Positions 25,934 through 34,865 of a DNA stretch of 64,000 nucleotides are shown piece by piece. The DNA comes from Komagataeibacter xylinus. GTDB lineage: Bacteria; Pseudomonadota; Alphaproteobacteria; Acetobacterales; Acetobacteraceae. The position numbers and the translations under genes are program-made. Within the stretch, counting starts at the first letter, position 1. Each line of letters begins with the position of its first letter. The notes beneath the pieces are model-generated. The model did no database searches. It saw nothing but the letters and a program-made list of their open reading frames with translations, and was not told where the DNA came from. The stretch lies in the NCBI RefSeq assembly GCF_031081985.1, contig NZ_JARWSK010000001.1, positions 679,802 through 743,801 on the forward strand, read 5' to 3'.

Positions 25934-26851
25934 TCACCGTTTCGCATGGCTCCAGTCGCGCAGGAGCATCTGCGCGGTCAGGACCACCTGCTTCACGTTC
26001 AGCCCCTCCATCGGGGCATTGCCCACCGGGCCGGGCGCCATGGCCACCCGCCCCCACGGGCCAGCGGGCGCGTATTCCATCGCCTTGCTGCGGCCAAACA
26101 GGCCCAGTGTGGGAATCTGGCTGGCAGCAGCCAGATGCATGAGCCCCGAATCATTGCCAATGAACAGCGTGCAGCGCGCAAGCAGGGCTGCAACCTGCGT
26201 GACTGACAGGCTGCCCCCGGTATCCAGCGCATCGGGCAGGTGTTCGATCACCGGCAGGGCACGGGCGCGCTCCGCATCACCAGGGCCATACAGGATGACC
26301 GGCCGCAGGCACGGATCATCGGCCTGCAGGGCCTTGAAGGCCGCGACAAAGCGCTCGGGCGGCCAGATCTTGCCATCCCAGTTGGCGGTGGGACCAAGGG
26401 CAACCCAGCGCGTGCCATCATCGGGAAGCATGCGCGCGGCCTGCGTGCGCTCGGCAGCACTTGTCCAGGTAACCGGCAGCGGCGCGGGATCGAGTTCGAG
26501 CAGGTTGCCGATATGCGTGATCCGCGGCCCCCTGCGGCGGCCGCCCTGCATGACGTGGCGCTCGCCCACGCGCAGGAAATAGCTCACGACCGAACTGCGC
26601 AGGTCCACGCACAGGTCCCATTTGCGCCCCCTGCACTGCCGCCACAGATCGACCCAGTGCATGTTGCGCGGGCGCTTGACCATCTCGATCGTGCGCACAC
26701 GGCGCGGCATGTGCACAAACAGCCCGGCGGCCACCGGTCCGCACGCAATGGTGAAATCGGCCTCGGGGTAGCGCCTGAGCAGCGTATCAAGCAGCCCGGT
26801 GGAGAGAATGGCATCACCCAGCCGGGTGGATGTGATGAACAGGATGTGCAT
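25934..26851 (-). CDS. Glycosyltransferase family 9 (heptosyltransferase-like)
   Basis: A 305-residue GT9 enzyme. The N-terminus MHILFITSTRLGDAILSTGL is the family signature for ADP-heptose:LPS heptosyltransferases and relatives. The C-terminal nucleotide-sugar site is seen in FIGNDSGLMHLAAASQIPTLGLFG. RWVALGPTANWDGKIWPPERF is also typical. It probably adds a sugar to the LPS core, fitting the lipid A genes nearby, but sugar and acceptor cannot be inferred. It is divergent from ygfZ. A gap of about 200 bp to the YfgM-like gene shows nothing recognisable. Confidence 0.85.
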   Translation of the reverse strand: MHILFITSTRLGDAILSTGLLDTLLRRYPEADFTIACGPVAAGLFVHMPRRVRTIEMVKRPRNMHWVDLWRQCRGRKWDLCVDLRSSVVSYFLRVGERHVMQGGRRRGPRITHIGNLLELDPAPLPVTWTSAAERTQAARMLPDDGTRWVALGPTANWDGKIWPPERFVAAFKALQADDPCLRPVILYGPGDAERARALPVIEHLPDALDTGGSLSVTQVAALLARCTLFIGNDSGLMHLAAASQIPTLGLFGRSKAMEYAPAGPWGRVAMAPGPVGNAPMEGLNVKQVVLTAQMLLRDWSHAKR

Positions 26852-26934
26852 TTTTTGGTGCTAGTCAGGTTTTGCGTGCGTGCCAACCTCTCTTTGCCCT
26901 TGCCTGCGGGCGCGGGCGTGGCCAGATTGCACCC

Positions 26935-27765
26935 ATGGCCAGAATTGCTCATCTTTCCGGGCGCAGCGTGCTCGGCATATCAGGCGCTGATCGCGTCTCC
27001 TTCCTGCAGGGGCTTGTCTCCAACGACATGACCACGGTTGCTCCCGGCCGGGCGGTCTGGACCGCGTTCCTGTCGGCCCAGGGCAAATGGCTGGCGGATT
27101 TCTTCGTTTTTGCCGACCCCGAGGGCGAGCGCCTGCTGCTTGACTGCACGGCCAGCCAGGCCGACATGCTGCGCCAGCGCCTGTCGCGCTACCGCCTGCG
27201 CGCGCAGGTTGAACTGGGCGAGACCGGCTACGCCGTGCATGCGGCCTGGGGCGAGGGCTTCACCCCGCCCGAAGGCTACCCCGCCGCCCCCGACCCACGT
27301 GTGGCGCAGGCGGGCTGGCGCTTCCTGCTTGGTCACCCCACGCCTCACCCCACGGCGGATGAAGTGGATTATGACCGCCACCGCCTTGCCCTTGGCCTGC
27401 CCGACGGACCGCGTGACTGCGAAAGCGACAAAACCCTGCTGCTCGAAGCCAATTTCGACCAGCTCAATGGCATTTCATGGACCAAGGGCTGCTACATGGG
27501 CCAGGAACTGACCGCGCGCACGCGCTACCGGGGGCTGGTGCGCCGCCATCTCGTGCCCGTATCCGCCCATGCCAACCTGCCCGCGCCGGGCACGCCCGTC
27601 ATGGCGGGAGAAAAGACGGTGGGCGAGATGCGCTCCTCGCGCGATGGCGCGGGGCTGGCCATGATCCGCAGCGAGCATCTGCACGATACGGGTCTTGTGG
27701 CGGCAGGCCACGGGGTGCAGGTGCATCTGCCACAGTGGTTCAGCCTGCCGGCAAAGCCGCAATAG
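26935..27765 (+). CDS. ygfZ: YgfZ/GcvT-like folate-binding Fe-S assembly protein
   Basis: A 276-residue relative of the glycine cleavage T-protein. The diagnostic motif KGCYMGQELTARTRYRG lies near residues 183-199. FLQGLVSNDMTTVAPG near the N-terminus is also typical. YgfZ uses tetrahydrofolate to support repair or assembly of certain 4Fe-4S enzymes (MiaB-type in E. coli), so MoaA-like radical SAM enzymes might benefit, which is an inference. The start is MARIAHLSGRS. Upstream in-frame codons overlap the divergent promoter region. hisI follows on the same strand after about 50 bp. Confidence 0.9.
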   Translation: MARIAHLSGRSVLGISGADRVSFLQGLVSNDMTTVAPGRAVWTAFLSAQGKWLADFFVFADPEGERLLLDCTASQADMLRQRLSRYRLRAQVELGETGYAVHAAWGEGFTPPEGYPAAPDPRVAQAGWRFLLGHPTPHPTADEVDYDRHRLALGLPDGPRDCESDKTLLLEANFDQLNGISWTKGCYMGQELTARTRYRGLVRRHLVPVSAHANLPAPGTPVMAGEKTVGEMRSSRDGAGLAMIRSEHLHDTGLVAAGHGVQVHLPQWFSLPAKPQ

Positions 27766-27816
27766 GACTAGGACGCGGCATCCGCCCCCTCTTTTCACGT
27801 TTCAAGGTCAAGATCC

Positions 27817-28233
27817 ATGCCTTACACGCCACCTGAACCGAGCACGCGCGCCGCCATGATCGAGCGCGTCAAATTCAACGCCGATGGCCTGATTGCCGCC
27901 ATTGCCCAGCAGCATGACAGCGGCGAGGTACTGATGCTGGCCTGGATGAATGCCGAAGCACTCGACGAGACCCTGCGCACGGGTCGCGTCTGCTACTACT
28001 CGCGCAGCCGTAAAGACCTGTGGCGCAAGGGCGAGACATCAGGCCAGGTGCAGACGCTGGTGGATGCGCGGCTGGACTGCGACCGCGATGCCGTGCTGGT
28101 GCTTGTCGACCAGAAAGGCGTTGCCTGCCACACCGGGCGGCGCAGCTGCTTCTATAACGCGCTGCGCCCCGAAGGGATTGTGGAGATCACGCAGCCCGAA
28201 ATCGCGGCTGAAACACTTTACGGCAAGGGCTGA
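27817..28233 (+). CDS. hisI: Phosphoribosyl-AMP cyclohydrolase
   Basis: HisI opens the purine ring of phosphoribosyl-AMP in histidine synthesis. The 138-residue single-domain form lacks a HisE fusion. The metal-binding motifs are DARLDCDRDAVLVLVDQ and GVACHTGRRSCFYN. YYSRSRKDLWRKGETSG is the substrate loop. Other his genes are not in the window. A tiny membrane protein gene follows 7 bp downstream. Confidence 0.95.
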   Translation: MPYTPPEPSTRAAMIERVKFNADGLIAAIAQQHDSGEVLMLAWMNAEALDETLRTGRVCYYSRSRKDLWRKGETSGQVQTLVDARLDCDRDAVLVLVDQKGVACHTGRRSCFYNALRPEGIVEITQPEIAAETLYGKG

Positions 28234-28240
28234 ACGGATC

Positions 28241-28459
28241 ATGCAGGAAAACGAGGAAGAAAGACGCGAACAGATCACCAAGCTGGTCTGGATCGGCATT
28301 ACCGTGGTGGGCACGGTCCTCATGGGCTTTTTCATGCTGCGCAACGAAATGCATGCCCTGATCTCGGAAAACGAACCCGCCTCCCCGCCTGCCGCAGTGA
28401 GCGCGCCTGCTACGCCGGGCCAGCCTGCGCCGCCTGCCGCGCCTCAAGCAGGTCAATAA
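28241..28459 (+). CDS. Small single-pass membrane protein
   Basis: A 72-residue protein, MQENEEERREQITK..., with a charged cytosolic N-terminus, one membrane helix (LVWIGITVVGTVLMGFFML at about 15-33) and a Pro/Ala-rich tail. I do not recognise the family. The position 7 bp after hisI indicates co-transcription. The last 50 bases overlap the 3' end of lpxB on the other strand. The Pro/Ala tail could merely reflect the antisense of lpxB, but the charge-helix-tail layout is coherent. Confidence 0.6.
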   Translation: MQENEEERREQITKLVWIGITVVGTVLMGFFMLRNEMHALISENEPASPPAAVSAPATPGQPAPPAAPQAGQ

Positions 28460-29627
28460 TTTCGCAGGCCGCCGCATGGGCCGGGTTTTTGCCCGGCCCG
28501 TGCAGGGCCGCGCGGATATGGGCAAACCCCGCGCGCTGCAGGTCGCGGCTGGCCGGGTCTGCCAGCAGGCGCTCGACGGTGGCGGCCAGCAGTTCGGACG
28601 TGCAGCGCTCCTGCAGCAGTTCGGGCACCAGCCTGTGGCCCGCCAGCAGGTTGACCATGGCTACATACGGCACGCGGATCAGGCGCCGCGCGATGGCTGC
28701 CGTCAGCGGATTGACGCGGTAGGTCACGGCCATGGGCACGTTGGCCATGGCCAGCTCCAGCGTGGAGGTGCCTGATTTGGTCAGGGCTGCGGAGGCGGCT
28801 GCAAAGGCATCATGCTTGTCGTGCACATCGGTCACGATCAGGGGGCGCACCGGCCACCGGGCCACGCCCGCGCGCACGATATCGGCAATAACGGGCGAGA
28901 CCGGCACCACGGCCACGATATCGGGGCGGTTACGCTGCACGAGGGCCAGCATACGGCCAAAAACCGGCAGCAGGCGCGGCGCCTCCGAGCGGCGGCTACC
29001 GGGCATGAGCACGAGAATGGGCGCATCCGGCGCAATTTTGTAACGCGCCCTGAAGGCCGCGGCCGATCCCTCATCCGCCCCCGACTGCACCACCGGATGA
29101 CCAACAAACCGCGCCTCGATGCCGTGGCGGGCGAAGAATTCCGGCTCGAAGGGCAGCAGGCACAGCATGCGCTCCCACAGGCCGGGAAATTCGCGCACTC
29201 TGTGCTCGCGCCACGCCCAGACCTGCGGGGCCACGTAATGCAGGCGGGGAATGGAGAGCGGCGCGATCCGGCGCAGCAGGCGCAGGGTAAAGCCGGGGCT
29301 GTCGATGGTAATGACCAGCGCGGGTTTGCGCGCGGTAATATCTGCCACGGCCTGATCGAGCCTGCGCGAGAGGTGGCGGAGGCGCGGCAGCACCTCAAGC
29401 AGGCCCATCACCGCAAGGTCACGCAGCGGGAAAAGCGATTGCAGCCCCTGTGCGTGCATGCGCTCCCCCCCGATGCCCGCAAAATGCAGGCCAGGCCGCA
29501 ACTGGCGCAGCGCGATCATGAGGCGGCTGCCCAGCACGTCGCCACTGGCTTCCCCCGCCATGATCCATATGGTCGGGCCGAAGGGGGAAACGCCCGCAGG
29601 CGCAGGGGGGAATGAAGGCTTGGTCAT
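28410..29627 (-). CDS. lpxB: Lipid-A-disaccharide synthase
   Basis: LpxB joins UDP-2,3-diacylglucosamine and lipid X to form the lipid A disaccharide. The 405-residue protein has the GEASGDVLGSRL signature near residues 26-37. PRLHYVAPQVWAWREHRV and LVLMPGSRRSEAPRLLP follow, and the GT-B nucleotide site is SGTSTLELAMANVPM. It is a companion to waaA-lpxK-lpxL at 7.9-11.1 kb. The usual neighbours lpxD, fabZ, lpxA are not next to it here. A copy of the hairpin repeat lies upstream at 29722. Confidence 0.95.
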   Translation of the reverse strand: MTKPSFPPAPAGVSPFGPTIWIMAGEASGDVLGSRLMIALRQLRPGLHFAGIGGERMHAQGLQSLFPLRDLAVMGLLEVLPRLRHLSRRLDQAVADITARKPALVITIDSPGFTLRLLRRIAPLSIPRLHYVAPQVWAWREHRVREFPGLWERMLCLLPFEPEFFARHGIEARFVGHPVVQSGADEGSAAAFRARYKIAPDAPILVLMPGSRRSEAPRLLPVFGRMLALVQRNRPDIVAVVPVSPVIADIVRAGVARWPVRPLIVTDVHDKHDAFAAASAALTKSGTSTLELAMANVPMAVTYRVNPLTAAIARRLIRVPYVAMVNLLAGHRLVPELLQERCTSELLAATVERLLADPASRDLQRAGFAHIRAALHGPGKNPAHAAACEIIDLLEARQAAQAGPA

Positions 29628-29721
29628 GCCAGACCGGCTTATCGTGTCGGGACAAAAGGCGCAAATGGCAGTAGCAAAAATATCTGCTGCCCCTGCGTGA
29701 TCCCAGCCCTATTTCCGGTCT

Positions 29722-29757
29722 GAAGCTTTTTGAAAAAAGCTTCACCAAAAACTTCTT
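29722..29757. repeat. Intergenic hairpin repeat, copy B
   Basis: The core matches copy A: arms GAAGCTTTTT and AAAAAGCTTC, then ACCAAAAACTTCTTT. It lies in the 147-bp gap between the pstS stop and the lpxB start. No clear facing half is visible to the left, so this looks like a half-element. It again creates the spurious MVKLFSKSF frame on the minus strand. Confidence 0.75.
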
Positions 29758-29774
29758 TACAATTTTTGGGTCGC

Positions 29775-30797
29775 TTACCGGTCCTTGAGCAGGCCCGTTA
29801 TGCTGGCGCGGATATCATCGGGCAGCGGCACGTAGTTCAGCGTCTCCGCCGCCTCGCTGCCATGCGCCATGCTCCAGGTAAAGAATTCCCGCACTGCCCG
29901 GCCCTGTGGCGTATCGGCGCGGTCGGTCGGGATCAGCACATAGGTCGCGGCCATGATGGGCCATGCCCCGGTGCCATCACCATCGAGCACATCTGCGGAA
30001 TGGCTGGCATCGGTTGACCAGTGGGCCGTGGTCACGGCCTGGCGGAAACTTTCATCATCCGCCGTCACCACATCACCATGATGATTGCGCAGCCGGGCTA
30101 TGGGCATGTGATTGCCTGCCGCATAGGCGTATTCAAGATAGCCGATGCTGCCTTCAGTGTTGCGCACGGCGGCGGCGATACCGTCATTGCCCCGTGCGCC
30201 CTCGCCCACCGGCCATTCGATCGAGGTGCCGCTGCCCTGCTCATGCGCCCAATGCTCCGAGACGCGGGCAAGGTAGGACGTGAACACGAAGGTCGTGCCC
30301 GACCCGTCTGCCCGGCGCACCGGGGCCACGGGCATGGCGGGCAGGGCCAGGCCAGGGTTTTCCGCCGCAATGCGCGGGTCGTTCCACATGCTGATTTCGC
30401 CATCATAGATATCGGCCAGCAGGGGGCCGGTCAGGCGCAACTGGCTGGCATCAATGCCGGGCAGGTTCACCACCGGCACGATGGCGCCGAGCACGGTGGG
30501 GAACTGGACCAGCCCGTTCTGCTGCAGCTGGGCCACGCTCATGGGCGCGTCAGAGGCACCGAAATCCACCGTGCGGGCCTTGACCTGGTTCTGCCCCGCG
30601 CCTGAGCCGATGGTCTGGTAATTGAGGCGGATATCGGTGGCCTTTGCCGCCCCTGCCCCCCACGCGCCATAAATCGGCGCGCCAAAGCTGGAGCCCGCGC
30701 CCGTTATGTCTGTGGCAAGGGCGGGCGTGCTGGCCACGGCCAGCAGTGCTGCCAGCCCCAGCCCCCAGCCGCGCCGCTCAGCCCCGCAGGACGGCAT
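29775..30797 (-). CDS. pstS: Phosphate ABC transporter substrate-binding protein (orphan PstS)
   Basis: A periplasmic phosphate-binding protein of 340 residues. The start MPSCGAERRGWG overlaps the pheT end by 20 bp and gives a signal peptide cleaved after TPALA. The phosphate site is seen in DITGAGSSFGAPIYGAWG, then GAGQNQVKARTVDFGASDAPMS (read as two parts) and RADGSGTTFVFTSYL. No pstC, pstA, pstB or phoU gene is next to it, so it either serves a transporter encoded elsewhere or acts as an accessory binding protein. Confidence 0.9.
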   Translation of the reverse strand: MPSCGAERRGWGLGLAALLAVASTPALATDITGAGSSFGAPIYGAWGAGAAKATDIRLNYQTIGSGAGQNQVKARTVDFGASDAPMSVAQLQQNGLVQFPTVLGAIVPVVNLPGIDASQLRLTGPLLADIYDGEISMWNDPRIAAENPGLALPAMPVAPVRRADGSGTTFVFTSYLARVSEHWAHEQGSGTSIEWPVGEGARGNDGIAAAVRNTEGSIGYLEYAYAAGNHMPIARLRNHHGDVVTADDESFRQAVTTAHWSTDASHSADVLDGDGTGAWPIMAATYVLIPTDRADTPQGRAVREFFTWSMAHGSEAAETLNYVPLPDDIRASITGLLKDR

Positions 30798-33240
30798 TGC
30801 AGCTTTTATGCGCGGCGGCCACCACCCGGTCACACACAGCCTCGATCTCCGCATCGGTCAGGGTTCCGTCCATCGGCTGCAGGGTTATCTCGATGCCCAG
30901 CGACTTGTGGCCCGCAGGCACCTTGTCGCCCTCATACACATCAAACAGGCTGACGGCCACGATCAGGTTGCGTTCCGCGCCCTTTACGGCCTTGAGCAGT
31001 TTTTCCGCCGGCACATCCGCGCTCACCACAAACGCAAAATCACGCCTGAGCGGCTGGAAAGCCGAAAGCGCTGGCGGCCCCTTGCGCCTGCGCTTGGGCT
31101 CGGGTACCGCATCGGGGTACAGCGTGAACGCACAGACCGGCACATCAATACCGCGCGCGGCCAGCAAGGCCGGATGCAACTGCCCGAAATGACCCAGCAC
31201 CAGCTTTGGCCCCTGCCGGATCACGCCCGAACGGCCCGGATGGTAATAGGCGGGCGCATCGGCGCTCAGGCTCAGCCCTTCCATCGCGGCCCCCATCACC
31301 GAGAGGGCGGCAAGCGCATCGGCCTTGACCTGCCACAGGTCAACCGGCCGGGCTGGCTGGCCGGGCTGGCGGGCAGAATGCCCACTGCGGATACCGGCTG
31401 CGACCTGCTTCTGGCCATCGGCATCAAAGCCGGGACCAACCTCGAACAGGCCGATATCAGGATAGCCCCGTGCTGCATTCGCCTTGATCGCGGCCAGCAG
31501 GTTGACCAGCGGGGTCGGGCGCATCTGGTCAAGGTCAGCGGCAATGGGGTTGAGCAGGTGCAGGCCAGCGGGCGTTTCGCCAAACTGCGCGGCCTGTTCC
31601 TGCGCCACGAAGGAGAAGCCCACCGTCTCGAGCAACCCGCGCGCCGCAAGCGTGCGGCGCAGGCTGGCGGTGCGGGCCTGCCGGGGCGTAAGCGCTGGCA
31701 GCGGCACGGCGCTGTGCACCGGCAGCGACACGGCGGGCACACTGTCCAGCCCGCGCAGGCGCAGCACTTCCTCGATCAGGTCCACTTCGGGGTTGATCGC
31801 CACAGCCCCTTCCGCCGCGGCCCTGCCGCGGGCTTCGGGCAGGCCGGGCTGCTGGTCAAGCAGCATGGGCGTTGCAATATCGTTGCGCCATGAGGGCACG
31901 TCCACCACCACGTGACGGGCGTCGCATTCGCGCACTTCAAAGCCCAGCCCCTCGAGCAGGTGCACGGCATGGTCCGGCTCTTCCACAAGGCCGCCAAGGG
32001 TTTCAAGCCGGGCGAATTCCAGATGCGCCTGCCGCTGCCAGGCAGGCTCGCCCCCGGCCGAGACCACGTTATCGGCCACGCCGCCACACAGGTCGATGAT
32101 CATGCGCGTCGCGGCCTCGAGGGCTGCGGGCGGCAGGGCCTGGTCCACGCCACGCTCAAAACGCTGGCGGGCATCGGAGTGCAGGTTGTGCCGCCGCCCG
32201 GACAGGGCAATGGCCACGGGGTCGAACAGCGCGCATTCGACGAACACGGTGGTCGTCTCCTCGCTCACGCCACTCTCCGCCCCACCCATGATACCTGCCA
32301 GCGACAGCACGCCGCTGCTATCGGCAATCACGCAGTCATCGGGCGTCATGACGTGTTCGCTGCCATCAAGGGCGGTAAAGGTCTCGCCCGCGCCACGGCA
32401 GATGGTCAGTTCACCGCCACGAACCTTGTCCGCATCAAACACATGCAGCGGGCGGCCAAGGTCATGGGTGAAGAAATTGGTGATATCGACCAGCGCCGAG
32501 ATCGGGCGCAGGCCGATCGATTCCAGCCGCCTACGCAGCCATGCCGGGCTGGGGCCGTTTTTTACGCCACGGATGGTGCGCCCGAGCACCCACGGGCAGG
32601 CTTCGGGGTAGGTGATGCGCCACGTAATCGTGCTATCGCCCTGCCCCTCCACGGTCTCGACCAGCCAAGGCTTCAGCCTGCCAAGGCCCGCCGCCGCCAG
32701 ATCACGCGCAACACCACGCACGGCCAGCGCATCGCCCCGGTTGGGGGTGATGGCAATGTCGATCACGGGATCATCAAGCTTGGCAAAGAGCGGGTAGGAC
32801 TGGCCCGGCGCCGTGCCCTCAGGCAGTTCGGCAATGCCGTCATGGTCCTCGCCCAGGCCGAGTTCACGCAGCGAGCACAGCATGCCGCCACTGGCCTCGC
32901 CACGCAGCTTGCCTGCCTTGATGGTGATGCCGGAAGCCGGAATATGCGTGCCCGGCGGCGCGAAGATGACATGCAGCCCCGCGCGCGCATTGGGCGCACC
33001 GCACACGACCTGCACGCGCTCGAAGCCTTCGCCCGCATCGACCTGGCACACGCGCAGGCGGTCCGCATTGGGGTGCTGCACGGCCTCGATGATGCGGGCG
33101 GTGCGGAAGGATGCCAGCGCCGCACCGGGGTCTTCCACGCCTTCCACCTCAAGGCCGATGGTGTTCAGGGTGGCGGTGATCTCTTCCAGCGTTGCGGTGG
33201 TCTCAAGGTGTTCGCGCAGCCAGGACAGGGAGAACTTCAT
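30778..33240 (-). CDS. pheT: Phenylalanyl-tRNA synthetase beta subunit
   Basis: The beta chain of the alpha2-beta2 PheRS, 820 residues. The N-terminal tRNA-binding domain includes QVDAGEGFERVQVVCGAPNARAG (in two parts) at about 67-89. The B3/B4 editing domain, B5, and the C-terminal FDX-ACB domain (FQPLRRDFAFVVSADVPAEKL in two parts) follow in order. The 3-bp spacing from pheS shows a tight operon. pstS follows with a 20-bp overlap. Confidence 0.97.
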   Translation of the reverse strand: MKFSLSWLREHLETTATLEEITATLNTIGLEVEGVEDPGAALASFRTARIIEAVQHPNADRLRVCQVDAGEGFERVQVVCGAPNARAGLHVIFAPPGTHIPASGITIKAGKLRGEASGGMLCSLRELGLGEDHDGIAELPEGTAPGQSYPLFAKLDDPVIDIAITPNRGDALAVRGVARDLAAAGLGRLKPWLVETVEGQGDSTITWRITYPEACPWVLGRTIRGVKNGPSPAWLRRRLESIGLRPISALVDITNFFTHDLGRPLHVFDADKVRGGELTICRGAGETFTALDGSEHVMTPDDCVIADSSGVLSLAGIMGGAESGVSEETTTVFVECALFDPVAIALSGRRHNLHSDARQRFERGVDQALPPAALEAATRMIIDLCGGVADNVVSAGGEPAWQRQAHLEFARLETLGGLVEEPDHAVHLLEGLGFEVRECDARHVVVDVPSWRNDIATPMLLDQQPGLPEARGRAAAEGAVAINPEVDLIEEVLRLRGLDSVPAVSLPVHSAVPLPALTPRQARTASLRRTLAARGLLETVGFSFVAQEQAAQFGETPAGLHLLNPIAADLDQMRPTPLVNLLAAIKANAARGYPDIGLFEVGPGFDADGQKQVAAGIRSGHSARQPGQPARPVDLWQVKADALAALSVMGAAMEGLSLSADAPAYYHPGRSGVIRQGPKLVLGHFGQLHPALLAARGIDVPVCAFTLYPDAVPEPKRRRKGPPALSAFQPLRRDFAFVVSADVPAEKLLKAVKGAERNLIVAVSLFDVYEGDKVPAGHKSLGIEITLQPMDGTLTDAEIEAVCDRVVAAAHKSCNAVLRG

Positions 33241-33243
33241 CGA

Positions 33244-34314
33244 TCACAGACCTTCGTGCAGCAGGGCGGGAGACAGGGGGCTGGTGCCGTAATGGCGCAG
33301 CCAGCGGACATCGCTTTCATAGAACGAGCGCAGGTCGGGAATGCCATGGCGCAGCATGGTCAGCCGCTCGATGCCCATGCCAAAGGCAAAGCCCTGCCAC
33401 TCCCGCGCATCCAGCCCGCAATTGGCCAGCACGCGGGGATGGACCATGCCAGCACCCAGCACTTCCAGCCAGTCATCGCCCGCGCCGATCTGGCCGGTCT
33501 TGCGCGACCAGCCGATGTCGATTTCCATCGACGGCTCGGTGAACGGAAAGTAGGAAGCACGGAAACGCACCGGCAGGTCCGGCATCTGGAAGAACGCACG
33601 CAGGAAGTCCGACAGGCAGCCCTTGAGGTGGCCGAGCGTGATCCCCTTCTCGATCACCAGCCCCTCGCACTGGTGGAACATGGGCGAATGCGTGGCATCA
33701 TGGTCAGCGCGGTAGGTGCGGCCGGGTGCTATGATGCGGATGGGCGGCTCCTGGCCCAGCATTGTGCGGATCTGCACGCCCGATGTCTGGGTGCGCAGCA
33801 CGCGCTCGGGCTGGCCCTCGGCCTCGGGCGGCAGGTAGAACGTATCCTGATCGGTCCGGGCGGGGTGATGGGCGGGGGTGTTGAGCGCCGAGAAGTTGTG
33901 CCAGTCGCTCTCGATATCCGGGCCTTCGGCAACCTGGAAACCCATCGCGCCGAAAATGGCGGCCATTTCCTCAATGGTGCGGGTGATGGGGTGCAGCAGC
34001 CCTTCAGCTTCTGGCGCGCCGGGCAGCGTGACATCCACGCGCTCGGCGGCGAGGCGGGCGTTGAGGGCGGCGGCCTCGAGTTCCTGGCCACGCGCCTCGA
34101 TCAGGCGGGTCAGGTCATCACGCAGGCGGTTGAGTGCGGCACCGCGCGCGCGCCGTTCATCAGGCGTCATGCGCCCGAGTTCCTTGAGCAGCGCGGTCAG
34201 CCTGCCCGACTTGCCCAGCGTGCCCACGCGCACGGCATCCCACGCGCGCTGGTCGGTCGCGGCAGCGAGTGCCTGAACTGTCTGTTCCCTCAGGGTTTCG
34301 AGATCGTCACTCAT
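33244..34314 (-). CDS. pheS: Phenylalanyl-tRNA synthetase alpha subunit
   Basis: The catalytic alpha chain of PheRS, 356 residues from MSDDLETLREQ. An in-frame GTG four codons earlier is less likely. The class II motifs are present: HPITRTIEEMAAIFGAMGF near residue 105, RTQTSGVQIRTM, and GLVIEKGITLGHLKG. The C-terminal GMGIERLTMLRHGIPDLR is motif 3. It follows rplT after a 180-bp gap that contains a strong terminator-like hairpin (34431-34460). Confidence 0.97.
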   Translation of the reverse strand: MSDDLETLREQTVQALAAATDQRAWDAVRVGTLGKSGRLTALLKELGRMTPDERRARGAALNRLRDDLTRLIEARGQELEAAALNARLAAERVDVTLPGAPEAEGLLHPITRTIEEMAAIFGAMGFQVAEGPDIESDWHNFSALNTPAHHPARTDQDTFYLPPEAEGQPERVLRTQTSGVQIRTMLGQEPPIRIIAPGRTYRADHDATHSPMFHQCEGLVIEKGITLGHLKGCLSDFLRAFFQMPDLPVRFRASYFPFTEPSMEIDIGWSRKTGQIGAGDDWLEVLGAGMVHPRVLANCGLDAREWQGFAFGMGIERLTMLRHGIPDLRSFYESDVRWLRHYGTSPLSPALLHEGL

Positions 34315-34420
34315 AGCACCTCGCACAGGCTCTCAAATCGGGCGGGCTGGCAGGGGCAGCAGTCTGGCCACCAGACCCGGCGCGTGTCTGCGCCCGCAAC
34401 CATAGGGGCGCACGGGCATC

Positions 34421-34460
34421 GTATAAAACAAAACGGGCCGCCCCTGCGGACGACCCGTTT
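34421..34460 (-). terminator. Terminator/attenuator between rplT and pheS
   Basis: On the minus strand AAACGGGTCG and CGGCCCGTTT pair (one mismatch) around a 10-base loop and are followed by TGTTTTAT, a classical intrinsic terminator shape. It lies after rplT and about 105 bases before pheS. It may end the rpmI-rplT transcript or act as a leaky attenuator for pheST, as the region between rplT and pheS does in E. coli. No Phe-rich leader peptide is evident. Confidence 0.7.
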
Positions 34461-34494
34461 CGTGGACCTGTCGCCACACGGGCGGGAACAGGAA

Positions 34495-34851
34495 TCAGGC
34501 CAGAGCGGCCTGCGCCTTCTTCACGATCTCGGCAAAGGTTGCCGCGTCGTCATAGGCGATGGCGGCGAGCACCTTGCGGTCGATCTCGATGCCAGCCTTG
34601 TCCAGGCCGTTGATGAAGCGGCTGTAGGTCAGGCCATGCTCGCGCACCGCAGCGTTGATACGCTGGATCCACAGGGCGCGGAACTCACGCTTCTTGTTGC
34701 GGCGATCGCGATACGCATACTGAAGCGACTTTTCCAGACGTTCCAGCGCGATGCGGTAATTGGTGGAAGAACGACCCCGGAAGCCCTTGGAAGCTGCCAG
34801 AACCTTCTTGTGACGGGCGAGCGTTGTTACGCCGCGTTTCACACGTGCCAT
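34495..34851 (-). CDS. rplT: 50S ribosomal protein L20
   Basis: An early-assembly 23S rRNA-binding protein of 118 residues starting [18 protein letters not shown]. The sequence is strongly conserved, with [21 protein letters not shown] and [19 protein letters not shown] (each read in parts) and a [15 protein letters not shown] tail. It lies 14 bp downstream of rpmI in the usual order. infC, which commonly precedes rpmI, is absent here. Confidence 0.98.
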   Translation of the reverse strand: MARVKRGVTTLARHKKVLAASKGFRGRSSTNYRIALERLEKSLQYAYRDRRNKKREFRALWIQRINAAVREHGLTYSRFINGLDKAGIEIDRKVLAAIAYDDAATFAEIVKKAQAALA

Positions 34852-34865
34852 ATCTCAGGTGCTCC

